From contig CAJFCJ010000004.1 in NCBI GenBank assembly GCA_904063045.1, forward strand, positions 370,195 through 434,194: a stretch of 64,000 nucleotides of DNA, given 5' to 3'. Both the position numbers and the translations under genes were made by a program. Source of the stretch: Dimorphilus gyrociliatus. Lineage: Eukaryota > Annelida > Polychaeta > Dinophilidae. This document shows, one piece after another, positions 14,043 to 25,358 of the stretch; within the stretch, counting starts at the first letter, position 1, and each line of letters opens with the position of its first letter. The notes under the pieces are model-generated. The model ran no database searches. It saw nothing but the letters and a program-made list of their open reading frames with translations, and was not told the DNA's origin.

Positions 14043-14207
14043 AACATCATTCCTTTGTGGTTAACTATCTGTCCCTCCATACCCCCACCAGTCTTTGACA
14101 AAATCTTTGTTTACTCTTTGTCTGTTCTAAATGTTTTTTCAACTGTTATTAAAAAGTCGTTTATTTGGAGTTTTAGACAACGGTTCGTACGTTAAAAATG
14201 TTTGTAA

Positions 14208-14213
14208 AATAAA
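14208..14213 (+). terminator. Poly(A) signal AATAAA of the Raver-like gene
   Basis: A canonical hexamer 166 bases past the stop at 14042 and about 35 bases before the end of the convergent gene at 14247. The two transcription units are tail to tail, with only about 200 bases between their stop codons. Confidence 0.6.
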
Positions 14214-14246
14214 AAAAGGCGCTCTTCATGTTAGTAAAATATTTCT

Positions 14247-17200
14247 TTACTTGTCAGCAACTTGAACAACAATTATTATTGTCGCCGTAAGAGAAGCTAA
14301 AACAATCAGCACTTGAGCACAGCTCTTCACAAATTTGACCTGAAATATAAATTATTGATTTAAATGTGCATAAATATGATTTGTAGCTTCTTACCGCAAA
14401 ATGGCTTTTTTTCTCTTCATTGTTAGACTGACCAGCAGGTTGTAATGCATATGTATTGGATTTTTTTATCTCTGCATCACTGACGCAAAGTGGAACAAAG
14501 TCAAGTATTAAACCGACAAAAATTATGAAAAAGAAAAATCCGACGGCGACCCAAGAAACCCATGATTCAAGAGCAACTCTGTCCAGTCGAAGTCCAATAA
14601 CAATATTGATAATTCCAAGAATCAGTGCTGACAGACCAACTATTCTGTGGCACCAATTGAAAATGGGACGCTTTGAGTGAGTTGGTGCAGGGCGAAAAAT
14701 TGCCATTATAGGCTAAAAATCAGTTAAAATAGTAGTATACTGACAAAAAAAGAATGCTTGTGATAAGACTTACGTTGATAAGGACTAAAATTAAAACAAC
14801 AATTCCTATAAAAGGATGAGCATCATGTAGCTTTTTGTCATTCTGTATAGAGAAAAAGGAACATTTGAAAAAATTTAAATTTTTTTAAATATAGAAAAAT
14901 GTATAGTTTTGCATGATTTATTATAAGTTTTAACCATATGCCAGCCGACATTGTTAAAATCAATTGTTCTTCGTTCAAGAAATAGTACAGAATGGAAAAT
15001 TACTGCCAAGTTCGGCTCGTATAACAATCGATAAATCAATGACATTATCATGCCGGTGAAGCATGATTCTACGATGAAAATATTCCCAATGATAAATAAA
15101 TTTTAATTAATAATAAATTTTTTGTAAATAATTAAAAAAAACGTGTTAAGGAGTTGAAAGCCCCATTTCTCGGCAAGTCACGTTTCACTTTGAAAATAGG
15201 TCAGAAAAAATAGCAGTGACCTACTGCTAGACAGCTAAAACACGCAAGGTCGTTGTGTTAAAATACTAGCACGCTATATAAAGAAAATTATTGCTTAATA
15301 ACGGTTACAATTCATATCCAACTAGGATCCTCTAGGTGTCTACTTGACGACTTTCATTTGGCCGTGGAGCCGAGCAGTTGAAGGTTTGTTCTTTTTAAAA
15401 TACTTAAACTTTGCACTTGAACCTCAGAATAAAGGAAAAACTGGGGCATATGCTGATAATATAGAGATAATAATCAAGGCAATATTAAAATAATAGAAAT
15501 AAATAAGACTCTCTATGTATATGACACGTATATGGGGGAACATGTAGAGCAATTAGACTGGATATATTGAAGATGTCTTAGCCGTCTAGTCCTACGTTTC
15601 TTTTATATTACTTGTCTCTTTCTTACAGACGCGTTAAAAAGAAACGTATTAGAGATAAATTTAAACAAAGAAAACTTGAACCCAATTTGAAAAAAACAGT
15701 GGTGAGAATAAAATGGCGGAGAATCAGAATTTTTTAAACAAAGCCTTCCATCTTCTGGAAAAGTCTATGGCAGCAAAGAATTATGATCGGGAAAAGTTAG
15801 TTAATAATATAAATTATAATTTTTTTATTATCTTTTAATATGCTAAATAAATAAAATACTTGACTTGTTTACTTCTTTTAGTGCGCTTGTCGTTGACTAT
15901 CGCGATCCAAAGGATATGGCTAAAGAAATCGACTTCGACCTCGAAGGAAATGGCCGAAAATATGGGGATGATGAACTTCTTCAAGATTTTGAAAAGACTA
16001 TTAAACTATCAGTGAATAGTGGTCATCCACATTTCTTTAATCAAATGTTCACAGGACATGATCCTTACGCCGTTGCCGCTGGATGTTTACTTGAATGTCG
16101 TAATACTAGCCTATATACCTACGAAATGGCACCTGTGTTCACGTTGGCGGAAAAATCAGTGATAAATTATCTTGCTAGTCTTACCGGATTCGGAGAAAGT
16201 TATAATGGTATTTTTGTACCGGGAGGTTCAATGGGAAATTTTTTTGGCTTGAATTTGGCACGAAATCTTCGTTTCCCTTCAGTTAAAGAAAAGGGCATGA
16301 CTGAAGTAAAGAAGATGGCGATTTTTGCTTCTGAACAATGTCACTACTCAATCGGGAAGGGAGCCGCTTTTCTAGGTTATGGAATTGATGCTGTAAAAAG
16401 AATTCGTTGCGAAGAAAGTGGTCGAATGTCCGTTGAAGCTCTAAGAGAGAAGGTAAAGGAAACCATCGAGGAGGGTATAGTTCCATTGATGGTTGTTGCT
16501 GTTAGTGGTACCACAGTCATGGGAGCTTTCGATGACTTGGAGGGAATCGCTAAAGTCTGCAAAGAATTTAGCATGTACATGCACGTTGACGGATGCTGGG
16601 GAGGTCCAGCTTTATTAAGTGAGAAGAGAAGGCATTTGCTTAAGGGTATTGAGCATGCTGACAGTTTTGTTTGGGATGCCCATAAAATGTTTGGTGCAAC
16701 ACAGCAATGCGCAGTATTTGTTACCAAACATAAAGATCTCCTGAAACAAGCTCATGGTCAGGCTGCTTCCTACTTATTCCAACCCGATCGCTACTATGAT
16801 GTTGCTTATGACAGTGGCGATATGTCAATCCAATGCGGTCGTAAGGCTGATGCATTTAAAGCCTGGTTTATCCTTAAAGCAAGGGGCAAGAAACAAGTTG
16901 ATTTGATGATTGATCATGCATTTGGTATAGCAGAATATTTTGCTGATTTGATCAGAGATACTGAAGGATTTAAGCTAGTTCACGAGGTTAGTCCTCCTCT
17001 ATATTCTGTTCTATTATATTAATATAAAGCAAAAATTTTCCAGCCTCAATGTACCAATGTTTGTTTCTGGTATATTCCTCCATGTCTTCGGGGAAATGGC
17101 GAAAGAGATGATAAATGGTGGCAAAGACTAGGCAAAGTCGCCCCAAAAATCAAAGAGAAAATGATGCGAAAAGGGAGTATGATGATTGGTTATCAGCCAT

Positions 17201-20200
17201 TGGGTCACAGAGTTAATTTCTTTCGCATTGTTATACCGCACTTAAACTCCACAAAGGAAGATATGGAATTTGTTCGCGATGAAATTAATCGCTTGGGAAA
17301 AGACATTATTGTCTAGTCGAACACAACAGTCAACAACATCAACAAAAAACAAAAAATGTTTTTCAAATATAAAATCAATTCAGCGTCTCGATTTTTCCGA
17401 GATGCTCTACAATTTAATTCCAGTTAATAAATTACAAGATATCTTAAGATTTCTAATATAAGGAAACTTAAGATTTGCTCCTTTTATCCCAAACGAAAGC
17501 GACGTTCCTAGTTTACAATTAAACTCTCCTTGTTCCTTTTTGATAAAGAAACAAATATATAAAAGTTATGAGGGAAAACGAAGATAAAACTCTTGGGAAG
17601 AGTAATAATTCAAAGGGTATCGAAACGCAAAGAAGGTAATAACGACCATTTACGAATGCTTTCAAACAAAAAAAAATGATTCACTGGTATAAAAAAATTT
17701 ACTCACACGAACGATTTTTCCATCCAGGTCATATACAATGATTACGAACGCTGCAATTGTTGCAATTGTGGCCATTAACATGCTAATCCTGTGCAACTAT
17801 TTTGGAAGAGAAATTAAATGAAACAGGTAAAAAACCTTGGATTTTCTTTTTCTTTTTTTTAAAACTTACGACAAACCAGGCATCTAATTCACAGATCTTG
17901 TTAGCGTATAGAGTTTTAAAATATCTTGCATTAAATATTCCAAAAACTGCAAATATCAGCCAAGCAGCAGTCATTAAAGCGCCGTGAGCTATCACGAGTT
18001 TTTGAGTTTCTGTGTCCCCTCCAATATTTACTAACTTTCCCATTTTAATTTGTACAATCGATGCGATTTTATTCGAGCCGTGATAAGCTATGTCTTTTGA
18101 ATTCCTTGCCGTTCTAGAAGGGCCAGCAGCAAGAAGAGGTGTATATTCAAGTCCATCCTCCAAACTATAAATATTTTTGGAATTACTGTTTATAGTTTTC
18201 CTAAATTTACAATAAATTCCATTTTCAAATTTTGTATTCAAAACTGTTATTCCATCATTTCCAAGACGTTTAGGACTTTTATCTTCAGTGTAGTAAATAA
18301 CTACTTGTTGATCTGACAATATATCATTACAAACGAGAACACTATCATCACCCATCTTTTTATCGAAAGATAAACCTAAGGCGACATATTGAAATTCACT
18401 TGCTCCAGAAATCTCAAATTCGTAAGAGTCATCAACTTTCTTCCAAGTTGCGGAAAACTTACATGCTGATTCTGGATTACAATTAGCTGGTGATCTAAAA
18501 CAACTCTTTTTAATTCCGCAGTCGTCGAAGTCTATATTCGATGGTTTGTTAGGTGCTTTTGTCGTTTTAGGTGGTGTCGGTGGGATAGATACACTTTCGA
18601 GTAAAGTAAACTTTTCAGCTGTGCTTCTTTTATCTGGACCGTGATACTGAGGTACATTATCTTTGATTTTACCAACAGCAAGGAATAGATGATATTTCTT
18701 ATCTTTGGATATATCATAAATTTCATTATTATCCACTATCTTCTTCCTTTTGAAAACGCACTGAACACCATTTTCTGACGAGGACTGTCCCATTGTGATT
18801 CCCTGTTCGCCTATTTTATCTGGTAGACCAGCTCCTCTGGAATAGTAATTTACAGCTTTCGGAATTGGATCTAACGTTGAGCAAATTATGATTGAATCAT
18901 CGCCCATATTTCTGTCATGTGATAATCCAAAACCAACGTAGTCAAATCCTTTTGCTGCTTTCATTGATATTTCCATGCTGTCATCCGCTTCTCTCCAAGT
19001 TACCATTCCCTGGCACTCTGACTTTTCACAACCCCCTGGAAGCTTCAACTGGCCCTGACCGGTACTAGGTGGTTCCGTAGGAGCAGGAGGATAAACTACA
19101 GGATAGTCATAAGTTAATAATAGTTTAGGATAAAGAAAAGTTAAAACTTGCCTATATCCAATTTAATGTCCTCATTGTCACTAATGCTCACTGGAGATTT
19201 CGTAATAACTTTGGTAAAACCATGATAATATAATCCTTCATAACGTGTCCAATTAACGCTATAGTCGCTAATAGACATCATCAAGTAATATGAGTTGCCA
19301 GCACTTATATCGAAAAATTTATCTTCCTCTCCAGCCACAGACTTCTTTCTTCTTATTTTGCATTTTAATCTCTGTAAAGCATTGAACGATGCTCCATCAA
19401 GGATAACAGAATCAGGAATAGGTTTTCTTTCAATAATCTTACTGAAAAGGATATTTTGTGGATTCTTTGGGCTATAATAGTTATCAGCGTTAAATTCCTC
19501 AAAGTTGTTTTTTATGAAACAACCGAATATACTGTCATCAGACATTAGATTGTCTTTAGAAAAGCCGATACCAACTGATCTAAAACTGCCATTAACAGAT
19601 ACATCGAATTCAATATAATCGCCGGCATCTTTCCAGAATACAACGCCTTGACAGCTACTTTCAGAGTTACACGAAGAGGGAAATCGTAAACAGCCTCTTT
19701 CTTTGCCACATTTAGTAAAATCAAATTGATCTGTCGAACTTCCTGTATTCACAGGTGGAGGTGGTTTCTGATCATCAGCCACTCCAGGTCCAGTTAAAGT
19801 TAAAGCAGGTACCCTGAGCCAAAAGGTATTGAAGCTCTGAAGAATTGTAGCCCTTAAAAATTAAGCACGACTCAAATTAAAATAGAATATAAGGTGAATA
19901 ATATAATTAGGTGACACATAATACAATAATAGTTATAACTAGTTTCAAGAGTTTCTGTTGAAATGAACAAAAGTTCTCATTTTTCATAGAAAATAGAAGA
20001 AAGAGAATAAAATAGGAAAACAGTTGACAGAAAGGATTACTCGCCTAGAACCTAGTAACAGATTTTTTAACTATTTAATATCTTGTATGCTCCTTTTTTA
20101 TACAGTTATAAGGCTTCTTTTTTAAATAATCGTCCAATTTACTTGATTTTTAATTAAATCTCTTACTTGAATATAATATCTCCTACTGGAGTTGCAGGTG

Positions 20201-20731
20201 GTATCCAATTCAAATCAACCGAATCTTTAATTTTTCCGTTACTTTGACCTGTAGCTGTCTATAAGCGAAGAGACAAGCATAAAAATATAAAAACTACCAA
20301 TATATACAGAGAAAACACCAATCAACAATTGGAATACGAACGTAATAATCGCACATAGGTCTATTCTCTGCCCCAGCAAGAAATTTACCAACTGGTTGCC
20401 CCTTGCTATCATACGCGGAAACCATAAATCCCTTAAAACCAACTGTTGTCGATTGTTTCTTTTGTATTGTTGCTATAGAAAATATAATACATTTTTAAAA
20501 TTTTAATAGAGTCTTTTAGTAGTTACCAGTTATATTTGGAGTATTAGCTGTATATGAATAAGACGACAATATAATCTCATATGGGGAAACCGAATTTTGT
20601 CCCTCTCCGTGCGTAAAAACATTAGGCACAAGTCCGTGGCAAGCATGCCAACCAGGTCCCTCTGGGAAAGTTAAAACTTGTTTAAAACTTAAAAACACAA
20701 GTCCAAGCGTTAACAAGACGAAAAAATCCAT
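14247..20731 (-). CDS. Reeler / three-DOMON / cytochrome b561 membrane oxidoreductase (ferric-chelate reductase 1-like)
   Basis: The domain order resembles FRRS1/SDR2 proteins, which pass electrons across a membrane through b561 haems, for example to ferric iron. Exons, 5' to 3': 20527-20731, 20327-20472, 20167-20258, 19152-19852, 17870-19095, 17707-17796, 14774-14842, 14395-14712, 14247-14339; 979 residues. Signal peptide (MDFFVLLTLGLVFL), Reeler domain (~20-150), then three DOMON repeats each opening with a Cys pair and containing an F/LS-x4-MxDDS motif. The b561 helices carry the expected haem histidines: AHGALM, LHRISM, DAHPFIG, WCHRIVG. The last three exons lie 2.9 kb away, beyond a complete gene on the other strand. 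They are assigned here because phase is kept and because helices 3-5 are otherwise missing. The paralogue at 21149-24224 has the same exon pattern. The intron at 19096-19151 uses a GC donor. The exon 2 end is uncertain (20327 or about 20342). Confidence 0.82.
15052..15712. other. Promoter/5' UTR region of the nested decarboxylase gene
   Basis: Lies inside the big intron of the minus-strand b561 gene. It holds a good TATA box at 15275 and, on the plus strand, a possible 5' UTR intron (donor near 15382, acceptor CTTACAG near 15628). No other coding signal is seen. Confidence 0.5.
15275..15282 (+). promoter_or_regulatory. TATA box candidate (TATATAAA)
   Basis: A consensus TATA box 438 bases upstream of the decarboxylase ATG at 15713. 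A transcript starting about 30 bases downstream would have a 5' leader with one likely intron. In DNA this AT-rich the match is only suggestive. Confidence 0.4.
15713..17316 (+). CDS. PLP-dependent cysteine sulfinic acid decarboxylase-like enzyme, nested gene
   Basis: A group II pyridoxal-phosphate amino-acid decarboxylase, closest in my reading to CSAD/GADL1, which decarboxylate cysteine sulfinate (to hypotaurine) or aspartate (to beta-alanine) in the cytosol. Exons 15713-15795, 15882-16986 and 17044-17316 give 486 residues, the usual family length. Visible: the substrate-loop region (GHPHFFNQMF), the glycine-rich FVPGGSMGNFFG, HVDGCWGG with the cofactor-binding aspartate, the Schiff-base lysine in WDAHKMFG, and the CSAD-like QAASYLFQPDRYYDV. 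Two residues before the lysine (DAHK) differ from the common NPHK. GAD is a less likely identity. The whole gene lies within a 2.9 kb intron of a minus-strand gene. A poly(A) signal candidate is at 17426. Confidence 0.85.
17317..17706. other. 3' flank of the nested decarboxylase (intronic on the minus strand)
   Basis: AT-rich DNA with the AATAAA at 17426. A 63-codon plus-strand frame (17270-17461) is the out-of-frame tail of the decarboxylase. I looked here on the minus strand for the third b561 helix and did not find it, which is why the downstream exons at 14247-14842 were joined. Confidence 0.6.
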
Positions 20732-21148
20732 TTTTCTGTCAAGCTTTAGAATGGGCGAGGGCCACTATTGCGTCTATGGGTTATATTCAGATCACTCTCT
20801 ATGTTAACAAGTATAATCGTGACATGGCAAAAAAATGCCCAATATTGTATTATCCCACTTTCCTCAAGACATATAAAATCCATTCATGCTCAGTAACACG
20901 TGACACCTTTTACTTTGTAAGAATATAAGTAATGACATTTAACTACAATGCCTTTTGGCATTTCAAGCAAAGACAAAAACATTAACACTCTACTCATGAA
21001 AAATTAAATAATTACAAAATACAGATATTTATATATAAAACTCTTAGGTAAGTTAAATGTAAATGAGTACACAAAAGGTATTTAGTATTGTTCATGTTTG
21101 GAAAAGAAATATTGAAAAGCTTCTAAATGTTGTTTTTCATGTAGCGTT
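20732..21148. other. Gap between the two DOMON/b561 genes
   Basis: About 400 bases with the 5' flank of the larger gene and the 3' flank of the smaller one. No coding signal is seen. Confidence 0.5.
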
Positions 21149-24100
21149 TTAATCTGTTCCAACTGCAACCAAAACTCGAATTGTCAGACCAATACCGGAT
21201 ACAATAATTGCTCCGTAGATTCCTTGTCTTGTTCTATACCTCTGTGAAAAAGAATATTAATAGCAGATTTTCCACTTTATAGTTCTATACATTATAAGCA
21301 AATCGATACGCCATCTAGTGTATAATATAAGAAAATTGTCAAGTTACTATTTAAAAATAAACGTGAGTTCAAGGTCAATTGACTTTAAAAAAGGCCTTTA
21401 CTTATTTTTGTAAAAACCATTAAGACTGGAATTGAACTAGATATCGAATTTTCATCGTAATTAAAGAAAAATACTAACAATTTTTCAATTAATAAACAAT
21501 AATTATGTTTAATTAATATTAATTAACGAAATTGAACTTTTTATGTTAAGCAATATATTAGTATATTTCATCCATGTAGGCCCATATGACATCTATGTAG
21601 TGTTTAAGTTTATATACATATATTTATATATCTAGTCGTGCTCTTTTCGGATAGAAATCTTTCTTCCTAAATCATAGAGATGCTATTTTGCTCTTAACCC
21701 AAAGACTTATATTAGCCTAGCTTAAGCTACATTAAGAATAATCTTCTCTTACTTATTATTAATAATATTATATTAATAAGTTGTATATATATAGGGAAAA
21801 TAATTTCTCTCTCTACGATGTATACGTGTATATAAAGTGTATAACAAACCTTTTCGTCACGTCCTTCTCTAGTGCTTTCATCAGGTTCACCGTCTTTACG
21901 TTCGGGTTTGTCTGCTCTGTCTGGTTTTGTAACAACTGAATCCATACCATGATCTCCATCTTCTGTGTTTTCAATTTCTTTTTTAATATTTTTAAGAAGG
22001 GAAGCAGATATATGCAAATTTAATAATTTGAAGCGGATAGTAAAAAAGCACACAAATTCTAATGTTTAAAAACGACAAGTATAAATTAATAACAAGATAT
22101 TATCTTATTTTGAATTCCGCTTAAAAACAAATAAAGGGATGCAATAAACAGAAATAGAAAAACTAGAATCTAACTATGATACATACTATTATCTTTATCA
22201 TTGTCCTCTCCACATTTAACCAAATCCAATATAATACCGTAAATCGTATTGACAATCAACATAACAAGAACCCACCATTTTACTGTTGAACTACCGGAAT
22301 TAGCCTTTGGAAGGTCTAATCCAATCATTACTTGGACCACTATAGAAATTGTATAAGTATATTAATAGTTGAATAAAATTAAAAGACCACAAAATAACTT
22401 CTTACAAGAGAGAATTGCGGCAAGAATACCAAACAGTCTGTGAATCCATAGAATGAATACACGTCTCGAATCATCCTTATCCATATTGCTTAAGAAAAGA
22501 CCACCAACAGGCTACAAAAATCAAGATTATGTACTCAATTAATTAATACAATACTTTAATCATCAATAACTTACATTTACTAAGCATACAACAAATATAA
22601 ATACTCCTAAAGGAGGATGGGCGGCATGAGGATACGAATCCAACTGTATATATAATTAATTATATGTATTAATCAATTGATGATATAACAATTAATTAGT
22701 AAAAATAGATATAAATTTTTAAATTTTATTACTAACGCTTTTGTAACCTCCATTTTCAATGTATATCAAAGCGAAGGCAATTACTGTAAGTACAACGGTT
22801 GTTGCCATACACGCCCAATGTATCTGTTGTTCGAAAAGTAAAAATTTTTTCCATGAAATTGAGTAAAAATTAATAATGAACCATTACTCACGAAGGACCA
22901 CGCTTCGTCTGGATTCTTTTCCTCTTTAAAAAAAGTTTTAAGATATCTTGCCGTAAAGATTCCAACTGGGGCGAAAAACATCCAAGCAATAGCCATTAAA
23001 CATCCATGCGCCTTAATATAACCGCTTGTTTTTACTTTTCCATCGGTTATTGGTACAACTTTCATAAAATCTATTTTACGATTTTTAATAATATAACGCT
23101 TATCTTTATCGTGTTGTTTTATTTCGTTATTGTCGATTTTTCCTCTGGCAAAGAGCGCATAATATTTTTTTTCATCAATGTCATATATCTCAGTAAAATT
23201 TGTATTAATCCTTCTACCAAATTTACAAGTAACAGAACCATCAACCACCCAAGTCTTTGCGTTTCTAATATTGTATTTTAATATATCTGGAGTTCCAATA
23301 TTTTTCGGTGCTTTTCCATGGTCGGCTGTATACAACATTTGAATTCTTTTATCATCAGCTCCTGTTCTCAAGCAAGCCAAGACAGAATCTTTCCCCTAAG
23401 AATAACAAAAAACAAGAATGAAAAATGAATCAGACAGTCTATATTTATTAACCATAAAAAAACAAGGTACAGAATTGTTTATACAAGAATCGATTATTCG
23501 AGAGTTCCAGAATAGAAATACCTTTTTATCGTGATACCATAAATAAGCTATGTATAATTAAACAATTAGTTTATTATACTTCATTTCCTATTAAATTATT
23601 AAATGAAAAACTTCAGACTACCCTTTACATTAAAATAGTCATAAGTCATACTTTTTTTACGTATAATTAATCGTATAAAAACCAAATGCTGAATGCTATT
23701 ATAAGAAATAAAGTTAACCTTGACTCTTTATTGAGCCTTTCTTAAAATAGCTATTTTCTGGTGGCAGTTACCACGGGTGAAAAAAAGTTCTTCGACTATA
23801 TTTTTAAATTTTTACAGTATATGCATTTATATATATAGATACTATATACAGTATATACATATATAAATAGAAGGTAATAAGTAATGTAAATATATACCAT
23901 TTTTTTGTCATTTGACAATCCAATAGCTATATAGTGCTCTTCGTTTTCGTACATTTCAAATTCAATGAAACCGTTATCGTCATCCTTCCAAGTAACAATT
24001 GTCGAGCAGTTCTTATCGCATCCGTACGGAAGTCTATAACAACTCTTATATCTTCCACAATTGTCCAGATCAATTGTAATATTGTTCCTATCCGCCTGTA

Positions 24101-24224
24101 ATTTATTTGCATGTTTTAAAATCAATAATTCTATTGTTAATGTAATTTAGCCATAAATCATTTCAGTATAGCTACTTACCAAAATTAAGGTGAATAAGCT
24201 ACATATCACCCAAACTATCTTCAT
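21149..24224 (-). CDS. Single-DOMON / cytochrome b561 membrane protein (ferric-chelate reductase 1-like)
   Basis: A shorter relative of the neighbouring Reeler/DOMON/b561 protein, predicted to move electrons across a membrane. Exons, 5' to 3': 24180-24224, 23898-24095, 22892-23395, 22737-22823, 22575-22643, 22406-22511, 22187-22339, 21850-21962, 21149-21241; 455 residues. Signal peptide (MKIVWVICSLFTLIL), one DOMON domain (Cys pair in NCGRYKSCYRLPYGC, then LSNDKKMGKDS), and a five-helix b561 module with histidines in KAHGCLM, IHWACM, AAHPPLG and WIHRLFG. A charged Asp/Glu/Lys linker (exon 8) precedes the last helix. The introns inside the b561 module match those of the larger paralogue in place and phase, so the pair arose by duplication. 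Reeler is absent. The haem-binding Met of DOMON was not established. Confidence 0.85.
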
Positions 24225-25358
24225 AACGTTCACACAAATATCTGTAATAGAAGTTAATAAATAAACAATATTGCAAGAACTTCTATACTGCAGTAAACAG
24301 GTTTTGTTCGATTGCCCCTTGTCAGGTAGTTAGATACGCCATACCTGCTTTTTGTCTGACTTAAAAACAAGCAGAGCAGTTAAATACAACTTTTAAGCAA
24401 ATATAAAGCAGATTATATGTAACATTTTATGTTTAAACTATATATAAAGTTTTTGATAAGTTATTTTCATATAGGCTTACCGGTAGGTGTTCAAGAAAAA
24501 AACAGTAAGAGGCCACCTTTATGTGCTTATGTGTTTACAATCGTTTGGTCACGTGATGCACTCATTTGAATAAACATTATAGAAAAGTGTTCCGTTTACA
24601 AGGACACTGCTAATACTCATAGGCCTCACTTACGATAGTCTGGGTAAATTACAGATAAATGAATTGGTAAACAGGTGTTGCAAACATTTTAAATGAATTA
24701 TATCTATATTATATCGGGGTTAGAGATATGAATCAGTAACTAATTCACTTATATATCTATATATACAGATAAACGTGTATGTACATAGAGAGATACAGAT
24801 AAAATTCTTTTAAAAATCAGGCCTACATATTTTCGACATACCCAGCCGGTTCCAGACAGTTTATTGTTCGCGTTTTATTACCATAAAAAAAATTGCAATC
24901 AATACGAGAAAAACTGTCTAGCAATAGTCAACAAAATATATTATACAAGTTTAAAGAGTTGAAATTCTAAGAAACATTAATTGTATTAAGGTCAATACCA
25001 AATACGACCATTATAAATTGTTTTAAGGAAATCATAGATGGATCGAGCAGGAAATTTTGAATATATTTATATCAGGTGTCCATCAACTAGATCTATTTCT
25101 AAGATTTGCAGTAAGATAACATTACTACATTGTTTGATAAACAGAATATGAGTTATATATATAAGCCAATAAATATAAATATAGATACTCACTATTAGTC
25201 TGAATGCTTACTTCTCAATAATATTTTTCAGTTTAGACAATCAGCAACCAGATGTCGCTGAAAACATAAAAGTCTCGATGAATGTTGGCGGTCTATGGTG
25301 CTGCCCCCAACAAATAAAACTGTCACTCAAACTGAAACTATAACTGAAGCCAAAAGAC
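24225..25358. other. Gene-free stretch between divergent genes
   Basis: About 1.1 kb between the 5' ends of the minus-strand b561 gene and the plus-strand membrane-protein gene. It should contain both promoters. I see AT-rich sequence without an open exon or a convincing RNA gene. Confidence 0.5.

Noticed and set aside
14935-15051. A minus-strand frame from an ATG at 15051 that could start a short b561 protein leading into the exons at 14842
   Set aside because: Its donor (GTTAAA) is weak, its sequence lacks helix 1 and a proper helix 2, and the upstream half-gene supplies exactly the missing parts in phase. It could at most be an alternative first exon.
22053-22186. 5' extension of exon 8 of the shorter b561 gene (frame open to 22053)
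   Set aside because: Open only because the intron lacks stops in that frame; the acceptor at 21963 keeps phase and the extension adds no recognisable sequence.
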